The position numbers and the translations under genes were made by a program. A DNA stretch of 22,750 nucleotides from RGIG8775 sp045660295. Lineage in GTDB: Bacteria; Bacillota; Clostridia; Oscillospirales; CAG-272. The notes below the pieces were generated by a model. The model was not told where the DNA came from. It did not search any database and saw only the letters and a program-made list of their open reading frames with translations. Where the stretch lies: NCBI GenBank assembly GCA_045660295.1, contig JAZRDN010000021.1, positions 1-22,750 on the forward strand. Direction: 5' to 3'. Shown here piece after piece: positions 16,061-22,750 of the stretch. Every line of letters begins with the position of its first letter. Position 1 is the first letter of the stretch.

Positions 16061-17005
16061 ATGAAAACAGTTATTCTTGATAAATGCACCGTAACCAAGG
16101 GAGACGTTGACCTTTCGCCTCTTGAAGCCTTTGGAGAGGTGAATTATTACGACCTGCTCTCAAAGGAAGAAATAAAAAAAGCGCTTGTGGGCGCTGACGC
16201 GGTAATTTGCAACAAGGCGAAGATAGACCGCGAGATAATCGAAAGCTCCTCGCTTAAATATATCGGAGTTTTCGCCACGGGCTACAACAATATAGACACG
16301 GTTGCCGCAAAGGAAAAAGGCATCACGGTATGCAACGTGCCCGGCTACTCAACCGATTCGGTGGCTCAGCTTACAATATCCTTTTTGCTGGAGCTTGCGG
16401 GCAACACCTCGGCTTACTGCCGCTCGGTGGCGGCGGGCGATTGGAAGCGCTCAAGGCAGTTTTCCTATTTCTTCGCACCAATCACAGAGCTTGCGGGCAA
16501 GACGCTGGGCATATACGGGCTTGGCACGATAGGCATGGCGGTGGCAAAGATAGCCCTTGCCTTCAACATGCGTGTCATCGCCTACACGCGCACGCCCAAA
16601 AGTGTGGACGGAATCGAAATGGTAGACAAGGAGAGGCTTTTTAAGGAGAGCGATTTTCTCTCGTTCCACAGTCCGCTCAACGCCGACAGCGCGCTGGCGG
16701 TAAACGCCGAGACCCTTGCGCTGATGAAGCCCACGGCATATCTTATCAACACCGCCCGCGGCGGAATAGTTGACGAGCCCGCCCTTGCCGACGCCCTCGA
16801 GCGCGGAGTTATAGCAGGCGCGGCGCTTGACGTGCTGACCGAAGAACCAATGGCGGAAAACTGTGTGCTTTTCGGGGCAAAAAACTGCATTATCACCCCT
16901 CACATCGCGTGGGCGGCGTATGAAACGCGTGTCCGTCTTATCGACCTCGTCGCCGCCAACCTCGCCGCCTTTGTTGACGGAAAGCCGATAAATGTTGTGG
17001 GGTAG
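16061..17005 (+). CDS. D-2-hydroxyacid dehydrogenase (glycerate dehydrogenase/hydroxypyruvate reductase-like)
   Basis: A 314-residue NAD(P)-dependent oxidoreductase that reduces a 2-keto acid to a D-2-hydroxyacid. The Rossmann glycine motif is GLGTIG at 153-158. The catalytic triad is R233 (NTARGGIVDE), E262 (LTEEP) and H281 in PHIAWA; tryptophan after the His-Ile-Ala is common in glycerate dehydrogenases. The N-terminal GVFATGYNNID substrate-binding loop (69-79) is also typical. ATG 16061 follows GGAGGA (16050-16055); an earlier in-frame TTG at 16004 coincides with the promoter and cannot be used. The stop codon falls in the first bases of a 188-bp dispersed repeat. Confidence 0.94.
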   Translation: MKTVILDKCTVTKGDVDLSPLEAFGEVNYYDLLSKEEIKKALVGADAVICNKAKIDREIIESSSLKYIGVFATGYNNIDTVAAKEKGITVCNVPGYSTDSVAQLTISFLLELAGNTSAYCRSVAAGDWKRSRQFSYFFAPITELAGKTLGIYGLGTIGMAVAKIALAFNMRVIAYTRTPKSVDGIEMVDKERLFKESDFLSFHSPLNADSALAVNAETLALMKPTAYLINTARGGIVDEPALADALERGVIAGAALDVLTEEPMAENCVLFGAKNCIITPHIAWAAYETRVRLIDLVAANLAAFVDGKPINVVG

Positions 17006-17190
17006 TTAGTTTTTGTCGGGTTTTTCGCGCCTTTTTTGTAAAAAGGCGCCCCAAAAACTTTTGGAGCGAGGAAGGTTTTTATTTTAGTCTGTGCCTCTGC
17101 CCATAGTTGGCGACAACTGTTTGGGAAGTTTAGTACGCTGACAGAAGAACAGCTCCCGCAAGCGTTGGGGCCCCCTCCCCAAACGCTCCA
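17003..17190 (+). repeat. 188-bp dispersed intergenic repeat, copy 1
   Basis: This stretch and 20632-20819 start with TAGTTAGTTT, end with CCCCAAACGCTCCA and are both 188 bp. Over the last 130 bp they look about four-fifths identical by eye, including TTATTTTAGTCTGTGCCTCT and CTCCCGCAAGCGTTGGGG. Near the front is a hairpin, GCGCCTTTT with AAAAGGCGC (17027-17049), followed by AAAAACTTTTGG. The end holds a G/C hairpin, AGCGTTGGGG with CCCCAAACGCT. The repeat includes the stop codon of the upstream gene in both places. No ORF is credible inside it. Confidence 0.85.
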
Positions 17191-17210
17191 CTAAATTAAA
17201 TTAGTATGTC

Positions 17211-17239
17211 GTAGGGCGGGGGGCTTGCCCCCACCCTAC
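17211..17239. repeat. G/C-rich palindrome
   Basis: GTAGGG (17211-17216) pairs with CCCTAC (17234-17239) and GGGGG (17218-17222) with CCCCC (17228-17232), with one C-A mismatch and a short GCTTG loop. REP-like intergenic palindrome of a type frequent in Clostridia. The remainder of 17240-17300 shows nothing I can name. Confidence 0.6.
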
Positions 17240-17301
17240 ATTGTTTGTGCAAATACACCGCTAAACAATATTTACTGCATAATCCTCTATGCCTAAAGCA
17301 A

Positions 17302-17326
17302 AGGCGCTCGCGTTTAGCGAGCGCCT
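17302..17326. terminator. Terminator-like hairpin at the edge of an intergenic repeat
   Basis: AGGCGCTCGC (17302-17311) pairs with GCGAGCGCCT (17317-17326) around GTTTA. On the plus strand CTATTTTT follows about 14 nt later. The 22591-22726 repeat has a hairpin in the corresponding place, so this belongs to the dispersed element as much as to any gene. It could end rnpB or plus-strand transcripts. Confidence 0.45.
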
Positions 17327-17339
17327 GATTTTACGAGTG

Positions 17340-17450
17340 CTATTTTTAATGTTTTTGCAACACCCTCCGCCCAAATTAGAGGAGCGCGTGTTCAGCGCGC
17401 GACTTGGGATACGAGTCGCAATGTGTTACATACAATATTTCGCCGCGCGC
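17340..17450 (+). repeat. About 110-bp dispersed repeat, forward copy
   Basis: Matches the reverse complement of 22591-22698. Shared blocks are CTATTTTTAAT, GCCCAAAT, AGGAGCGCGTGTTCAGCGCG, ATACGAGT, GCAATGT and AATATTTCGCCG, in the same order and nearly the same spacing. GCGCG-TGTTCAG-CGCGC inside it can form a hairpin. It lies directly downstream of the rnpB 3' end. Confidence 0.8.
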
Positions 17451-17472
17451 AATGGCCGCCGCGCCTTCGCGG

Positions 17473-17822
17473 CGCAACTCCGCCTGTAAGCCGGGTTCTG
17501 TCGAGAACGGTTATCTATCTGCGCCGAATGTCACCATTCGGCTTCGGCTCGCGCCGTGCCACCCGAGGATATGCGTCGGGCAAACGATCCTCATGCGGTG
17601 TTGCTTCGGATAGGGTTTACAGCAAATCTATGTTACCATAGAAGTGGGTGAGCTCTTACCTCGCCTTTCCATCCTTACCCTTGCGGGCGGTTTATTTCTG
17701 TTGCACTTTCCCGGTAGTCGCCTACGGCTGACGTTATCAGCTATCCTGCCCTGTGAAGCCCGGACTTTCCTCACGGTAATACCTTTCGGCATGATACCGC
17801 GCAACCGTTTAGCGGAGTTACT
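17473..17822 (-). ncRNA. rnpB: RNase P RNA (bacterial class A type)
   Basis: The catalytic RNA that removes 5' leaders from pre-tRNAs together with RnpA. Reading the minus strand, the universally conserved P4-region segments are present: GAGGAAAGTCCGGGC near the 5' end and ACAGAACCCGGCTTA near the 3' end. Between them are GCGACTACCGGGAAAGTGC, ACAGAAATA, GGATGGAAAGGCGAGGTAAG and AGCTCACC, as in class A RNAs. The ends are set by helix P1: AACTCCGC (17819-17812) pairs with GCGGAGTT (17483-17476), extended by two pairs. Length about 350 nt is normal. A perfect promoter starts it, and its 3' side abuts a CGCCGCG-CCTT-CGCGGCG hairpin (17457-17474). Confidence 0.97.
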
Positions 17823-17827
17823 TGGAA

Positions 17828-17856
17828 ATTATAACACAAGTCGGTCGATTTGTCAA
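17828..17856 (-). promoter_or_regulatory. Sigma-A promoter of rnpB
   Basis: Minus strand TTGACA (17856-17851), 17 bp, TATAAT (17833-17828). Initiation about 7 nt downstream, near 17821, coincides with the 5' end inferred from P1 pairing. Confidence 0.93.
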
Positions 17857-17893
17857 GTTAGCCAAAATATTTTCGCTTATTCCCAAAACATTG

Positions 17894-17922
17894 TTGACTA
17901 ATTTTTTGCTTCGTGGTATACT
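17894..17922 (+). promoter_or_regulatory. Sigma-A promoter of the ddl operon
   Basis: TTGACT (17894-17899), 17 bp, TATACT (17917-17922). It is divergent from the rnpB promoter and overlaps the upstream extension of the ddl frame, so translation must begin at the later ATG 18027. Confidence 0.8.
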
Positions 17923-18026
17923 GTTTACAGAAGAATTTGAATTTTAAAAAGCATCGGCAAAAAGCCCGAAAAACTCACATATTTACATATAACACATATA
18001 ATATAAAAAACGAAAGAGGCGACAAT

Positions 18027-19079
18027 ATGAACAAGAAAAACATTGCCCTGCTTTTCGGCGGAGCTTCCACCGAGCACATAATTTCCTGCAAGTCGGTGAT
18101 GACCTTTATAAACAACATATCCCGCGAGAAATACAACGTCTCGCTTATCGGCATCACTATTGACGGCGGCTGGTATCTCTACGAGGGCGACAGCGCCCTT
18201 ATCCCCACCGACGAGTGGGCAAGCAGCCCCGACAAAAAAGAGGTCTTTGTCTCGTTCGGAAGCGAAAAAGGACTTTTCTATATTGAAAACGGCGAGAAGA
18301 TTGCCCTTGAAATTGACGTTTTTCTGCCCGTTCTCCACGGAAAATACGGCGAGGACGGCACTGTTCAGGGACTTTTCGAGATGCTTGGTGTTCCCTACGT
18401 GGGCTGCGGCGTTTCTGCCTCGGCAAACTCTATGGATAAATCCATGACCAAGCTGATAGTCTCCCACGCGGGCATCAACCAAGCCGACTACGTTCTGGTG
18501 GATAAGCACAACCAAAACGACCTCGAGCCTGTGGCAGACAAGGCGATAGAGCGTCTCGGCTTCCCCATATTCATCAAGCCCTGCGCCTCGGGCTCGTCAA
18601 TAGGCATTTGCAAGGCGCGTGGGCGTGCCGAGCTTCTGGCAGGCATAAAAACCGCCCTTGAGCACGACGGCAGAGTCTTGCTTGAAAAATTCATCAACGC
18701 CCGCGAGCTTGAGTGCGCGGTGCTCGAGACGGCTGACGGCTTTGTCGCCGAGGTTGGAGAGGTCATCTCCGCCGACGAGTTTTACGACTTCGACTCGAAG
18801 TACAATAACGCCGCGTCGATTACCGACACCACTCCCAACATTCCAAAGGAGCTTGCCGCCGAGATAAGACGTCAGGCTGTGGAGATATTCAAGATACTCG
18901 ACTGCAAGTCGCTTTCGCGCGTTGACTTCTTCCTTGACAAGGACAGCGGCGAGCTTATCTTCAACGAGATAAACACGCTCCCCGGCTTTACTGACATCAG
19001 CATGTTCCCCATGCTTGTGGGCAAGCGCGGATACCACGCCGAAAGGCTCATCGACGCACTTATCGACACCGCTTTATGA
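18027..19079 (+). CDS. ddl: D-alanine--D-alanine ligase
   Basis: An ATP-grasp ligase that makes the D-Ala-D-Ala dipeptide for peptidoglycan precursors in the cytoplasm. 350 residues from ATG 18027, which has GAGG 7 nt upstream. Motifs: LLFGGASTEH with E16, LPVLHGKYGEDGTVQG (100-115), NSMDKSMTK (134-142), IFIKPCASGSSIG with K184 and the SGSSIG loop (188-193), LSRVDFF with R298 and D300, and the metal-binding FNEINTLPG (312-320). The omega-loop region reads DSKYNNAASIT (256-266); the Lys-Tyr pair matches D-Ala-D-Ala ligases and not the His of VanA-type D-lactate ligases, although VanC/VanG-like specificity cannot be fully excluded. It overlaps the next gene by 4 nt (ATGA). Confidence 0.95.
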   Translation: MNKKNIALLFGGASTEHIISCKSVMTFINNISREKYNVSLIGITIDGGWYLYEGDSALIPTDEWASSPDKKEVFVSFGSEKGLFYIENGEKIALEIDVFLPVLHGKYGEDGTVQGLFEMLGVPYVGCGVSASANSMDKSMTKLIVSHAGINQADYVLVDKHNQNDLEPVADKAIERLGFPIFIKPCASGSSIGICKARGRAELLAGIKTALEHDGRVLLEKFINARELECAVLETADGFVAEVGEVISADEFYDFDSKYNNAASITDTTPNIPKELAAEIRRQAVEIFKILDCKSLSRVDFFLDKDSGELIFNEINTLPGFTDISMFPMLVGKRGYHAERLIDALIDTAL

Positions 19080-20638
19080 TAAGCATTGAAATAAAAACGC
19101 CACTTTCGTACGGCGCGGACGATGTCCGCGCCGCCGTAAACAAAGCGCTTGGCGAGGATTATCGCGGCGAGCTTAAGATACTGCGCCGTGAGCTTGACCT
19201 GTCGGGCAAAGCCCCCGCATACAAAATGCGCGCGGGCATTTCGCTTGACCCATACGCCGAGGCACGCATGTGCAAGAAAAATCTTGCGCGTCCCTGCCCC
19301 GAGCTTACGCTTAATATTCAAAGCTCCGCGCTGACTTCACGCCCCGTTGTGGTGGGAAGCGGACCTTGCGGACTTTTTGCCGCCCTTGTTCTCGCTGAGG
19401 CAGGGGCTTGTCCTGTTGTCATCGAGCGAGGCGACGACATCGACACCCGAAAGAAAAAGGTCGCCGCCTTCGGCGCGGGCGGCGCGCTTGACTGCGAAAG
19501 CAACATCCAGTTCGGCGAGGGTGGCGCGGGCACCTTCTCGGACGGCAAGCTGAAGCACGGCGCAATGGACGCCTACAAGCACAAGGTGCTTTCGGAGTTC
19601 GTCGCTCACGGCGCGCCCGAGGATATCCTCTACGACGCCGCCCCCCACGTGGGCACCGACCTTTTATCGGGAATAATCAAAAAGATAAGAGAAAAGATAA
19701 TCTCGCTTGGCGGCGAGTTTATGTTCGGCACAAGGCTTTGCGGGCTTATCACAAAGGACGGCAGAGTAGTGGGAATAAAATACGACTCTAAAAAGGGCGG
19801 CGACGAGCTGTACACAGACCGCCTTGTTCTCGCCATAGGACACAGTGCCCGAGACACCTTTATGATGCTTGACAGTCTGGGCGTAAAAAGCGAGGCTCAC
19901 GGCTTTGGCATAGGTGTGCGAATCGAGCATCCGCGCAGACATATTGACCGCCTTATGTACGGCGAGCACTCCGAGAGCATAGAGCAGGCGGCAAGCTATC
20001 ATTTTGTAACTCACTTAAAAAGCGGACGAAGCGTGTACAGCTTTTGCATGTGCCCCGGCGGAAGCGTGGTCGCCGCCACCAGCGAGCAAGGCGCGGTGGT
20101 CACCAACGGCATGAGCTGCCACGCGCGCGACGGCGAAAACTCAAACGCCGCCTTTCTCGTTTCGGTAACGCCCGAGGATTTCGGCAACTCGCCCTTGGCG
20201 GGGCTGGAGCTTCAGCGCCGCTTGGAGCAACGCGCCTTCCAAATAGGCGGCGATTTCAAAGCCCCCTGCGTGAGAATGGAGGACTTTATGGCTTCCCGCG
20301 CCTCGGTCTCTCTCGGCGAGGTCAATCCGACCTATCCGCGCGGAGTGGTTTTCGCCCGCCCCGACGAATTTTTGCCGAGCTTTATAGAGCAGTCTCTGCG
20401 ACAGGCGATTCCCGATTTTGAGGAGTACCGCCACGGCTTCTATTACCCCGACGCTCTGCTTACAGGCATAGAGACACGCACCACCTCGCCCGTGAGAATA
20501 TTGCGAAACGACCGACACGAATCGGTGTCGCTGGCGGGGCTTTATCCCTGCGGCGAAGGCGCGGGCTATGCGGGCGGAATAGTCTCCTCGGCGGTTGACG
20601 GTATCAAGACCGCTGAGCGTGTGTTGGTAAGTAGTTAG
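19076..20638 (+). CDS. COG2509-type FAD-dependent dehydrogenase (uncharacterised)
   Basis: A 520-residue flavoprotein of the uncharacterised FAD-dependent dehydrogenase group. After an N-terminal 85-residue domain comes the dinucleotide-binding VVVGSGPCGLFAAL (GSGPCG at 94-99), with E117 at the end of the second strand (VIERG) to bind ribose. Family-like segments are QFGEGGAGTFSDGKL (145-159), VLAIGHSARDTF, and the C-terminal second FAD motif GLYPCGEGAGYAGGI followed by SSAVDGIKTAE. No membrane segment is seen and the substrate is unknown. It begins in the ATGA overlap with ddl's stop, so the two are translationally coupled. Its final codons run into a copy of the 188-bp repeat, whose first bases supply the TAG stop. 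Confidence 0.93.
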   Translation: MISIEIKTPLSYGADDVRAAVNKALGEDYRGELKILRRELDLSGKAPAYKMRAGISLDPYAEARMCKKNLARPCPELTLNIQSSALTSRPVVVGSGPCGLFAALVLAEAGACPVVIERGDDIDTRKKKVAAFGAGGALDCESNIQFGEGGAGTFSDGKLKHGAMDAYKHKVLSEFVAHGAPEDILYDAAPHVGTDLLSGIIKKIREKIISLGGEFMFGTRLCGLITKDGRVVGIKYDSKKGGDELYTDRLVLAIGHSARDTFMMLDSLGVKSEAHGFGIGVRIEHPRRHIDRLMYGEHSESIEQAASYHFVTHLKSGRSVYSFCMCPGGSVVAATSEQGAVVTNGMSCHARDGENSNAAFLVSVTPEDFGNSPLAGLELQRRLEQRAFQIGGDFKAPCVRMEDFMASRASVSLGEVNPTYPRGVVFARPDEFLPSFIEQSLRQAIPDFEEYRHGFYYPDALLTGIETRTTSPVRILRNDRHESVSLAGLYPCGEGAGYAGGIVSSAVDGIKTAERVLVSS

Positions 20639-20819
20639 TTTATAGCTCGTTTTTTGTTCCTTTTTGAAAAAAGGAACCGAAAAACTTTTGGCGCGAGGGA
20701 ATAGGTTTATTTTAGTCTGTGCCTCTGTCTCTTGTTGGCGAAAACTGCTTGGGCTGTTTAGTACGCTTGCGGAAGAATAGCTCCCGCAAGCGTTGGGGTC
20801 CCCCTCCCCAAACGCTCCA
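20632..20819 (+). repeat. 188-bp dispersed intergenic repeat, copy 2
   Basis: Same length, ends and internal order as 17003-17190. The front hairpin here is GTTCCTTTT with AAAAGGAAC (20656-20677): a different stem sequence from copy 1 (GCGCC versus GTTCC) with pairing kept, followed by the conserved AAAAACTTTTGG. The G/C hairpin near the end is conserved. Directly abuts the next structured element. Confidence 0.85.
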
Positions 20820-21028
20820 GCGGCGAAGGCGCCGCCGCCGATTGGTCAGCGCCCTATTCTTTGCAACACATAGTACGCCGCATGTCACTCGTCGGCTAAA
20901 CACCGACTCGTTGGCTTTGGGTAGCAAACAAACAATATTTTTCACCCAAAGCAAAGGAGTTCTCGTCGAGAGAACGACTGATGGCAACGACCGTGTTGTT
21001 CGCACAAACACGGAACGCTGACCAATCG
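20820..21028. repeat. Multi-hairpin element with 13-bp inverted ends
   Basis: It opens with GCGGCG-AAGG-CGCCGC (20820-20835), as after mscL. CGATTGGTCAGCG (20839-20851) and CGCTGACCAATCG (21016-21028) are perfect inverted copies. Between them are hairpins at 20891-20907 (loop CTAAACA, as after mscL), 20914-20952 (GCTTTGGGT with ACCCAAAGC), 20959-20975 (GTTCTC with GAGAAC) and 20991-21013 (CCGTGTT with AACACGG). No credible ORF. It could be a miniature mobile element (no transposase in the window) or a structured RNA; I cannot decide from one full copy. Confidence 0.65.
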
Positions 21029-21085
21029 CCCGTCCGGCGAGGACCGGTGACCAATCGCCCGTCCGGCGAGGACCGGTGACCAATC
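21019..21085 (+). repeat. 29-bp tandem repeat, 2.3 copies
   Basis: Units at 21019-21047 and 21048-21076 are identical, each starting TGACCAATCGCCCGTCC and ending GGCGAGGACCGG, followed by a 9-base partial copy. Each unit can fold through GTCC-GGCGA-GGAC. The first unit shares its start with the right inverted end of the preceding element. Confidence 0.9.
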
Positions 21086-21110
21086 TTTTCACCTAATTTT
21101 ACGACAGAGG

Positions 21111-21139
21111 TTGAAAAAAAACGAATAATGTGATATAAT
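21111..21139 (+). promoter_or_regulatory. Sigma-A promoter of the NSS transporter gene
   Basis: TTGAAA (21111-21116), 17 bp, TATAAT (21134-21139), with TG at 21131-21132 making an extended -10. Leader of about 70 nt to ATG 21216; no riboswitch recognised in it. Confidence 0.88.
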
Positions 21140-21215
21140 AGGAAAAGTTAGATGTAAATTTGAACAAAAACACTGTTTTTTGACATCAAGCATTAAAATT
21201 TCAGGAGCAAAAATT

Positions 21216-22568
21216 ATGGATTCTAAAAGAAGTTCTTTCACAGGCAAGATAGGTTTTGTGCTTGCCGCGGCAGGCTCGGCGGTAGGCTTGGGCAACATCT
21301 GGCGCTTCCCTTACCTTGCGGCAAAATACGGCGGCGGTATCTTCCTCTTGGTATACATCGCGCTGTCGCTTACCTTCGGCTTTACGCTGATGATCGCCGA
21401 AATAGCTATCGGTCGCAAGACTCAGAAGAGTGCTATCGGGGCGTTCAAGGCGCTTGACAAGCGCTTCTCCTTCGTTGGTTGGATTGCGGCGCTTGTGCCT
21501 ATAATCATTCTCCCCTACTACTCGGTCATCGGCGGTTGGGTAACCAAATATTTCTTTGGATTCCTTACAGGTCACGCCTCGGAAATGGCTGAGGCAGGCT
21601 ACTTTGGCAATTACATAGGCAAGGTCGACGAGCCTGTTTTCTGGTTCTTCGTGTTCATGGCTATTACGGCGATAATAGTTCTTTTAGGTGTTGACAAGGG
21701 TGTCGAAAAGGTCAGCAAGATAATGATGCCCGTGCTTATTCTCCTCATAGTCTTTATTGTTATTTACACGCTCTGCACCATGGACGGCGCGTGGGGCGGT
21801 GTGATATATTACATCAAGCCCGATTTCTCCAAGTTCTCGATAATGACCGTGGTTGCGGCTATGGGTCAGCTTTTCTACTCGATGTCGCTGGCAATGGGCA
21901 TTATGATAACCTTTGGCTCGTACATGAAAAAAGAGATCAGCATCGAGGCGTCAACCAAGCAGATAGAGATATTTGACACAGGCGTGGCTTTCCTTGCGGG
22001 TCTTATGATCATTCCCGCGGTGTACGCCGCAGACCCCGCTTCGCTTGGCGCTAAGGGTCCCGGTCTTATGTTTGAGGCGCTTCCTCACATCTTTGACGGA
22101 ATGATAGGCGGCGCGTTCATCGGCGCGGCATTCTTCCTTATGGTATTCTTTGCGGCGCTCACGTCCTCGATATCGCTGATGGAGACTATCGTTTCAATCT
22201 TTATAGACAAGCTCAAAATAGGACGCAAGACGGCGTGCGTAACAGTGTTCCTCATCAGCCTTGTGCTCGGACTCCTTTCCTGTCTGGGTTACAGCTCGTG
22301 GAACGACGTAAAGATTATCGGTTTGCAGATACTCGATTTCTTCGATTTCACAAGCAACAGCGTGATCATGCCCATCGTAGCGCTTGCGACAAGCATTTTT
22401 GTGGGCTTCATCCTCAAGCCTCAAACAATTATCGACGAGGTATCGCTCTCGGGCGAATTCAAGGCAAAGAGACTTTTCTCGGTAGTTATCAAATACGTTG
22501 CTCCCGTTTGTCTTGTACTCATTCTCGTCTCCTCTGTTCTTGACGTATTCGGCATAATAAAAATATAA
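21216..22568 (+). CDS. Sodium-dependent transporter, NSS/SNF family
   Basis: A 450-residue Na+-coupled symporter of the neurotransmitter:sodium symporter family, which in bacteria imports amino acids. TM1 carries the signature AAAGSAVGLGNIWRFPY (about 18-34) with the unwound Na+/substrate site and the following GGGIFLLVY. I count eleven hydrophobic helices, as in bacterial Tyt1-type members, rather than twelve. TM6 (AMGQLFYSMSLAMGIMITFGSY) and TM8 (FAALTSSISLMET, with the adjacent serines of the Na2 site) are well preserved. ATG 21216 follows AGGAG (21203-21207); an upstream in-frame start at 21180 lacks a ribosome binding site. The exact amino acid is unknown. Monocistronic by its promoter and the downstream terminator. 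Confidence 0.95.
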   Translation: MDSKRSSFTGKIGFVLAAAGSAVGLGNIWRFPYLAAKYGGGIFLLVYIALSLTFGFTLMIAEIAIGRKTQKSAIGAFKALDKRFSFVGWIAALVPIIILPYYSVIGGWVTKYFFGFLTGHASEMAEAGYFGNYIGKVDEPVFWFFVFMAITAIIVLLGVDKGVEKVSKIMMPVLILLIVFIVIYTLCTMDGAWGGVIYYIKPDFSKFSIMTVVAAMGQLFYSMSLAMGIMITFGSYMKKEISIEASTKQIEIFDTGVAFLAGLMIIPAVYAADPASLGAKGPGLMFEALPHIFDGMIGGAFIGAAFFLMVFFAALTSSISLMETIVSIFIDKLKIGRKTACVTVFLISLVLGLLSCLGYSSWNDVKIIGLQILDFFDFTSNSVIMPIVALATSIFVGFILKPQTIIDEVSLSGEFKAKRLFSVVIKYVAPVCLVLILVSSVLDVFGIIKI

Positions 22569-22590
22569 GCCCCTCGCCGAGGAGGTCTCG

Positions 22591-22698
22591 CGCACGGCGA
22601 AATATTCTACGCAATACATTGCCACTCGTATGCCGATAGCGCGCTGAACACGCGCTCCTTGGATTTGGGCATTTAGTTCAACAAAATATTAAAAATAG
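22591..22698 (-). repeat. About 110-bp dispersed repeat, reverse copy
   Basis: The minus-strand sequence aligns with 17340-17450: CTATTTTTAAT, GCCCAAAT, AAGGAGCGCGTGTTCAGCGC, ATACGAGT, GCAATGT and AATATTTCGCCG in order. Small indels near the front and middle. It sits just after the NSS transporter. Confidence 0.8.
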
Positions 22699-22726
22699 AA
22701 GCTCGCTTTTGCGAGCGGCTATTTTT
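22691..22726. terminator. Bidirectional terminator-like hairpin
   Basis: AAAAATAG (22691-22698) pairs with CTATTTTT (22719-22726), enclosing GCTCGC-TTTT-GCGAGC (22701-22716) with an AA/GG internal mismatch. Both sides provide T-runs. It would end the NSS transcript and also belongs to the dispersed repeat, whose other copy has a hairpin at 17302-17326. Confidence 0.7.
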
Positions 22727-22750
22727 GTATAACGGAAGCGGGGCGCCGGC

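Noticed and set aside
17289..17901. Several short plus-strand open frames across 17289-17901
   Set aside because: They overlap the RNase P RNA gene, its promoter or dispersed repeats; none has a ribosome binding site or coding character.
17913..18026. 38-residue N-terminal extension of ddl
   Set aside because: It begins within the -10 region of the operon promoter, has no ribosome binding site, and the family starts at the GGASTEH-containing N-terminus.
21019..21085. CRISPR array suggested by the 29-bp repeat length
   Set aside because: The units are directly adjacent with no spacers, and no cas genes are present.
20712..21092. 126-codon minus-strand and 100-codon plus-strand frames in the intergenic region
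   Set aside because: They run through hairpins, an inverted-repeat element and tandem repeats, with low-complexity translations and no start signals.

Overview
The window looks like chromosomal DNA of an anaerobic, spore-forming Clostridia bacterium, probably an uncultured gut member of the Oscillospirales/Christensenellales type. The grounds are an oxygen-sensitive glycyl-radical enzyme with its activase, a SpoVT-type sporulation regulator, an MscL channel, a Na+-coupled NSS transporter, a very large secreted lectin-like protein, consensus sigma-A promoters with AGGAG ribosome binding sites, and a class-A-like RNase P RNA. The genus assignment is inference; I see no rRNA, tRNA, CRISPR array or prophage.

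Layout. Positions 1-65 hold three back-to-back hairpins. 100-3420 (minus) is a glycyl-radical enzyme followed by its radical-SAM activase, driven by a perfect promoter with a long inverted repeat just upstream. 3609-5310 (minus) is a two-gene operon: a DUF2156 protein and a GNAT protein overlapping by 11 nt. 5561-6163 (plus) is mscL with an extended Ala/Lys/Glu tail. It converges on spoVT (6364-6921, minus). 7110-7322 (plus) is a 70-residue Cys-rich protein with its own promoter and terminator. 7402-13092 (minus) is one continuous reading frame of 1,896 codons for a secreted multi-module protein, broken once by an in-frame TAG at 8443-8445. On the plus strand follow wecB (13355-14455), a GPH-family symporter (14573-15967) and a D-2-hydroxyacid dehydrogenase (16061-17005). 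rnpB lies at 17473-17822 (minus), divergent from a ddl plus FAD-dependent oxidoreductase operon (18027-20638, plus). An NSS transporter (21216-22568, plus) ends the window.

The least explained part is the intergenic DNA. Several dispersed repeats recur in the window: a 188-bp element after two different genes (17003-17190 and 20632-20819), a roughly 110-bp element in opposite orientations (17340-17450 and 22591-22698), a modular element shared by the mscL 3' region and 20820-20907, and a five-hairpin block closed by perfect 13-bp inverted ends (20839-21028). In several of these the hairpin stems differ between copies while pairing is kept and loops or flanks are conserved, which points to selection on structure. 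The most striking single observation is the in-frame amber codon in the giant secreted protein; TAG is a normal stop for at least four other genes here, so wholesale reassignment is unlikely.
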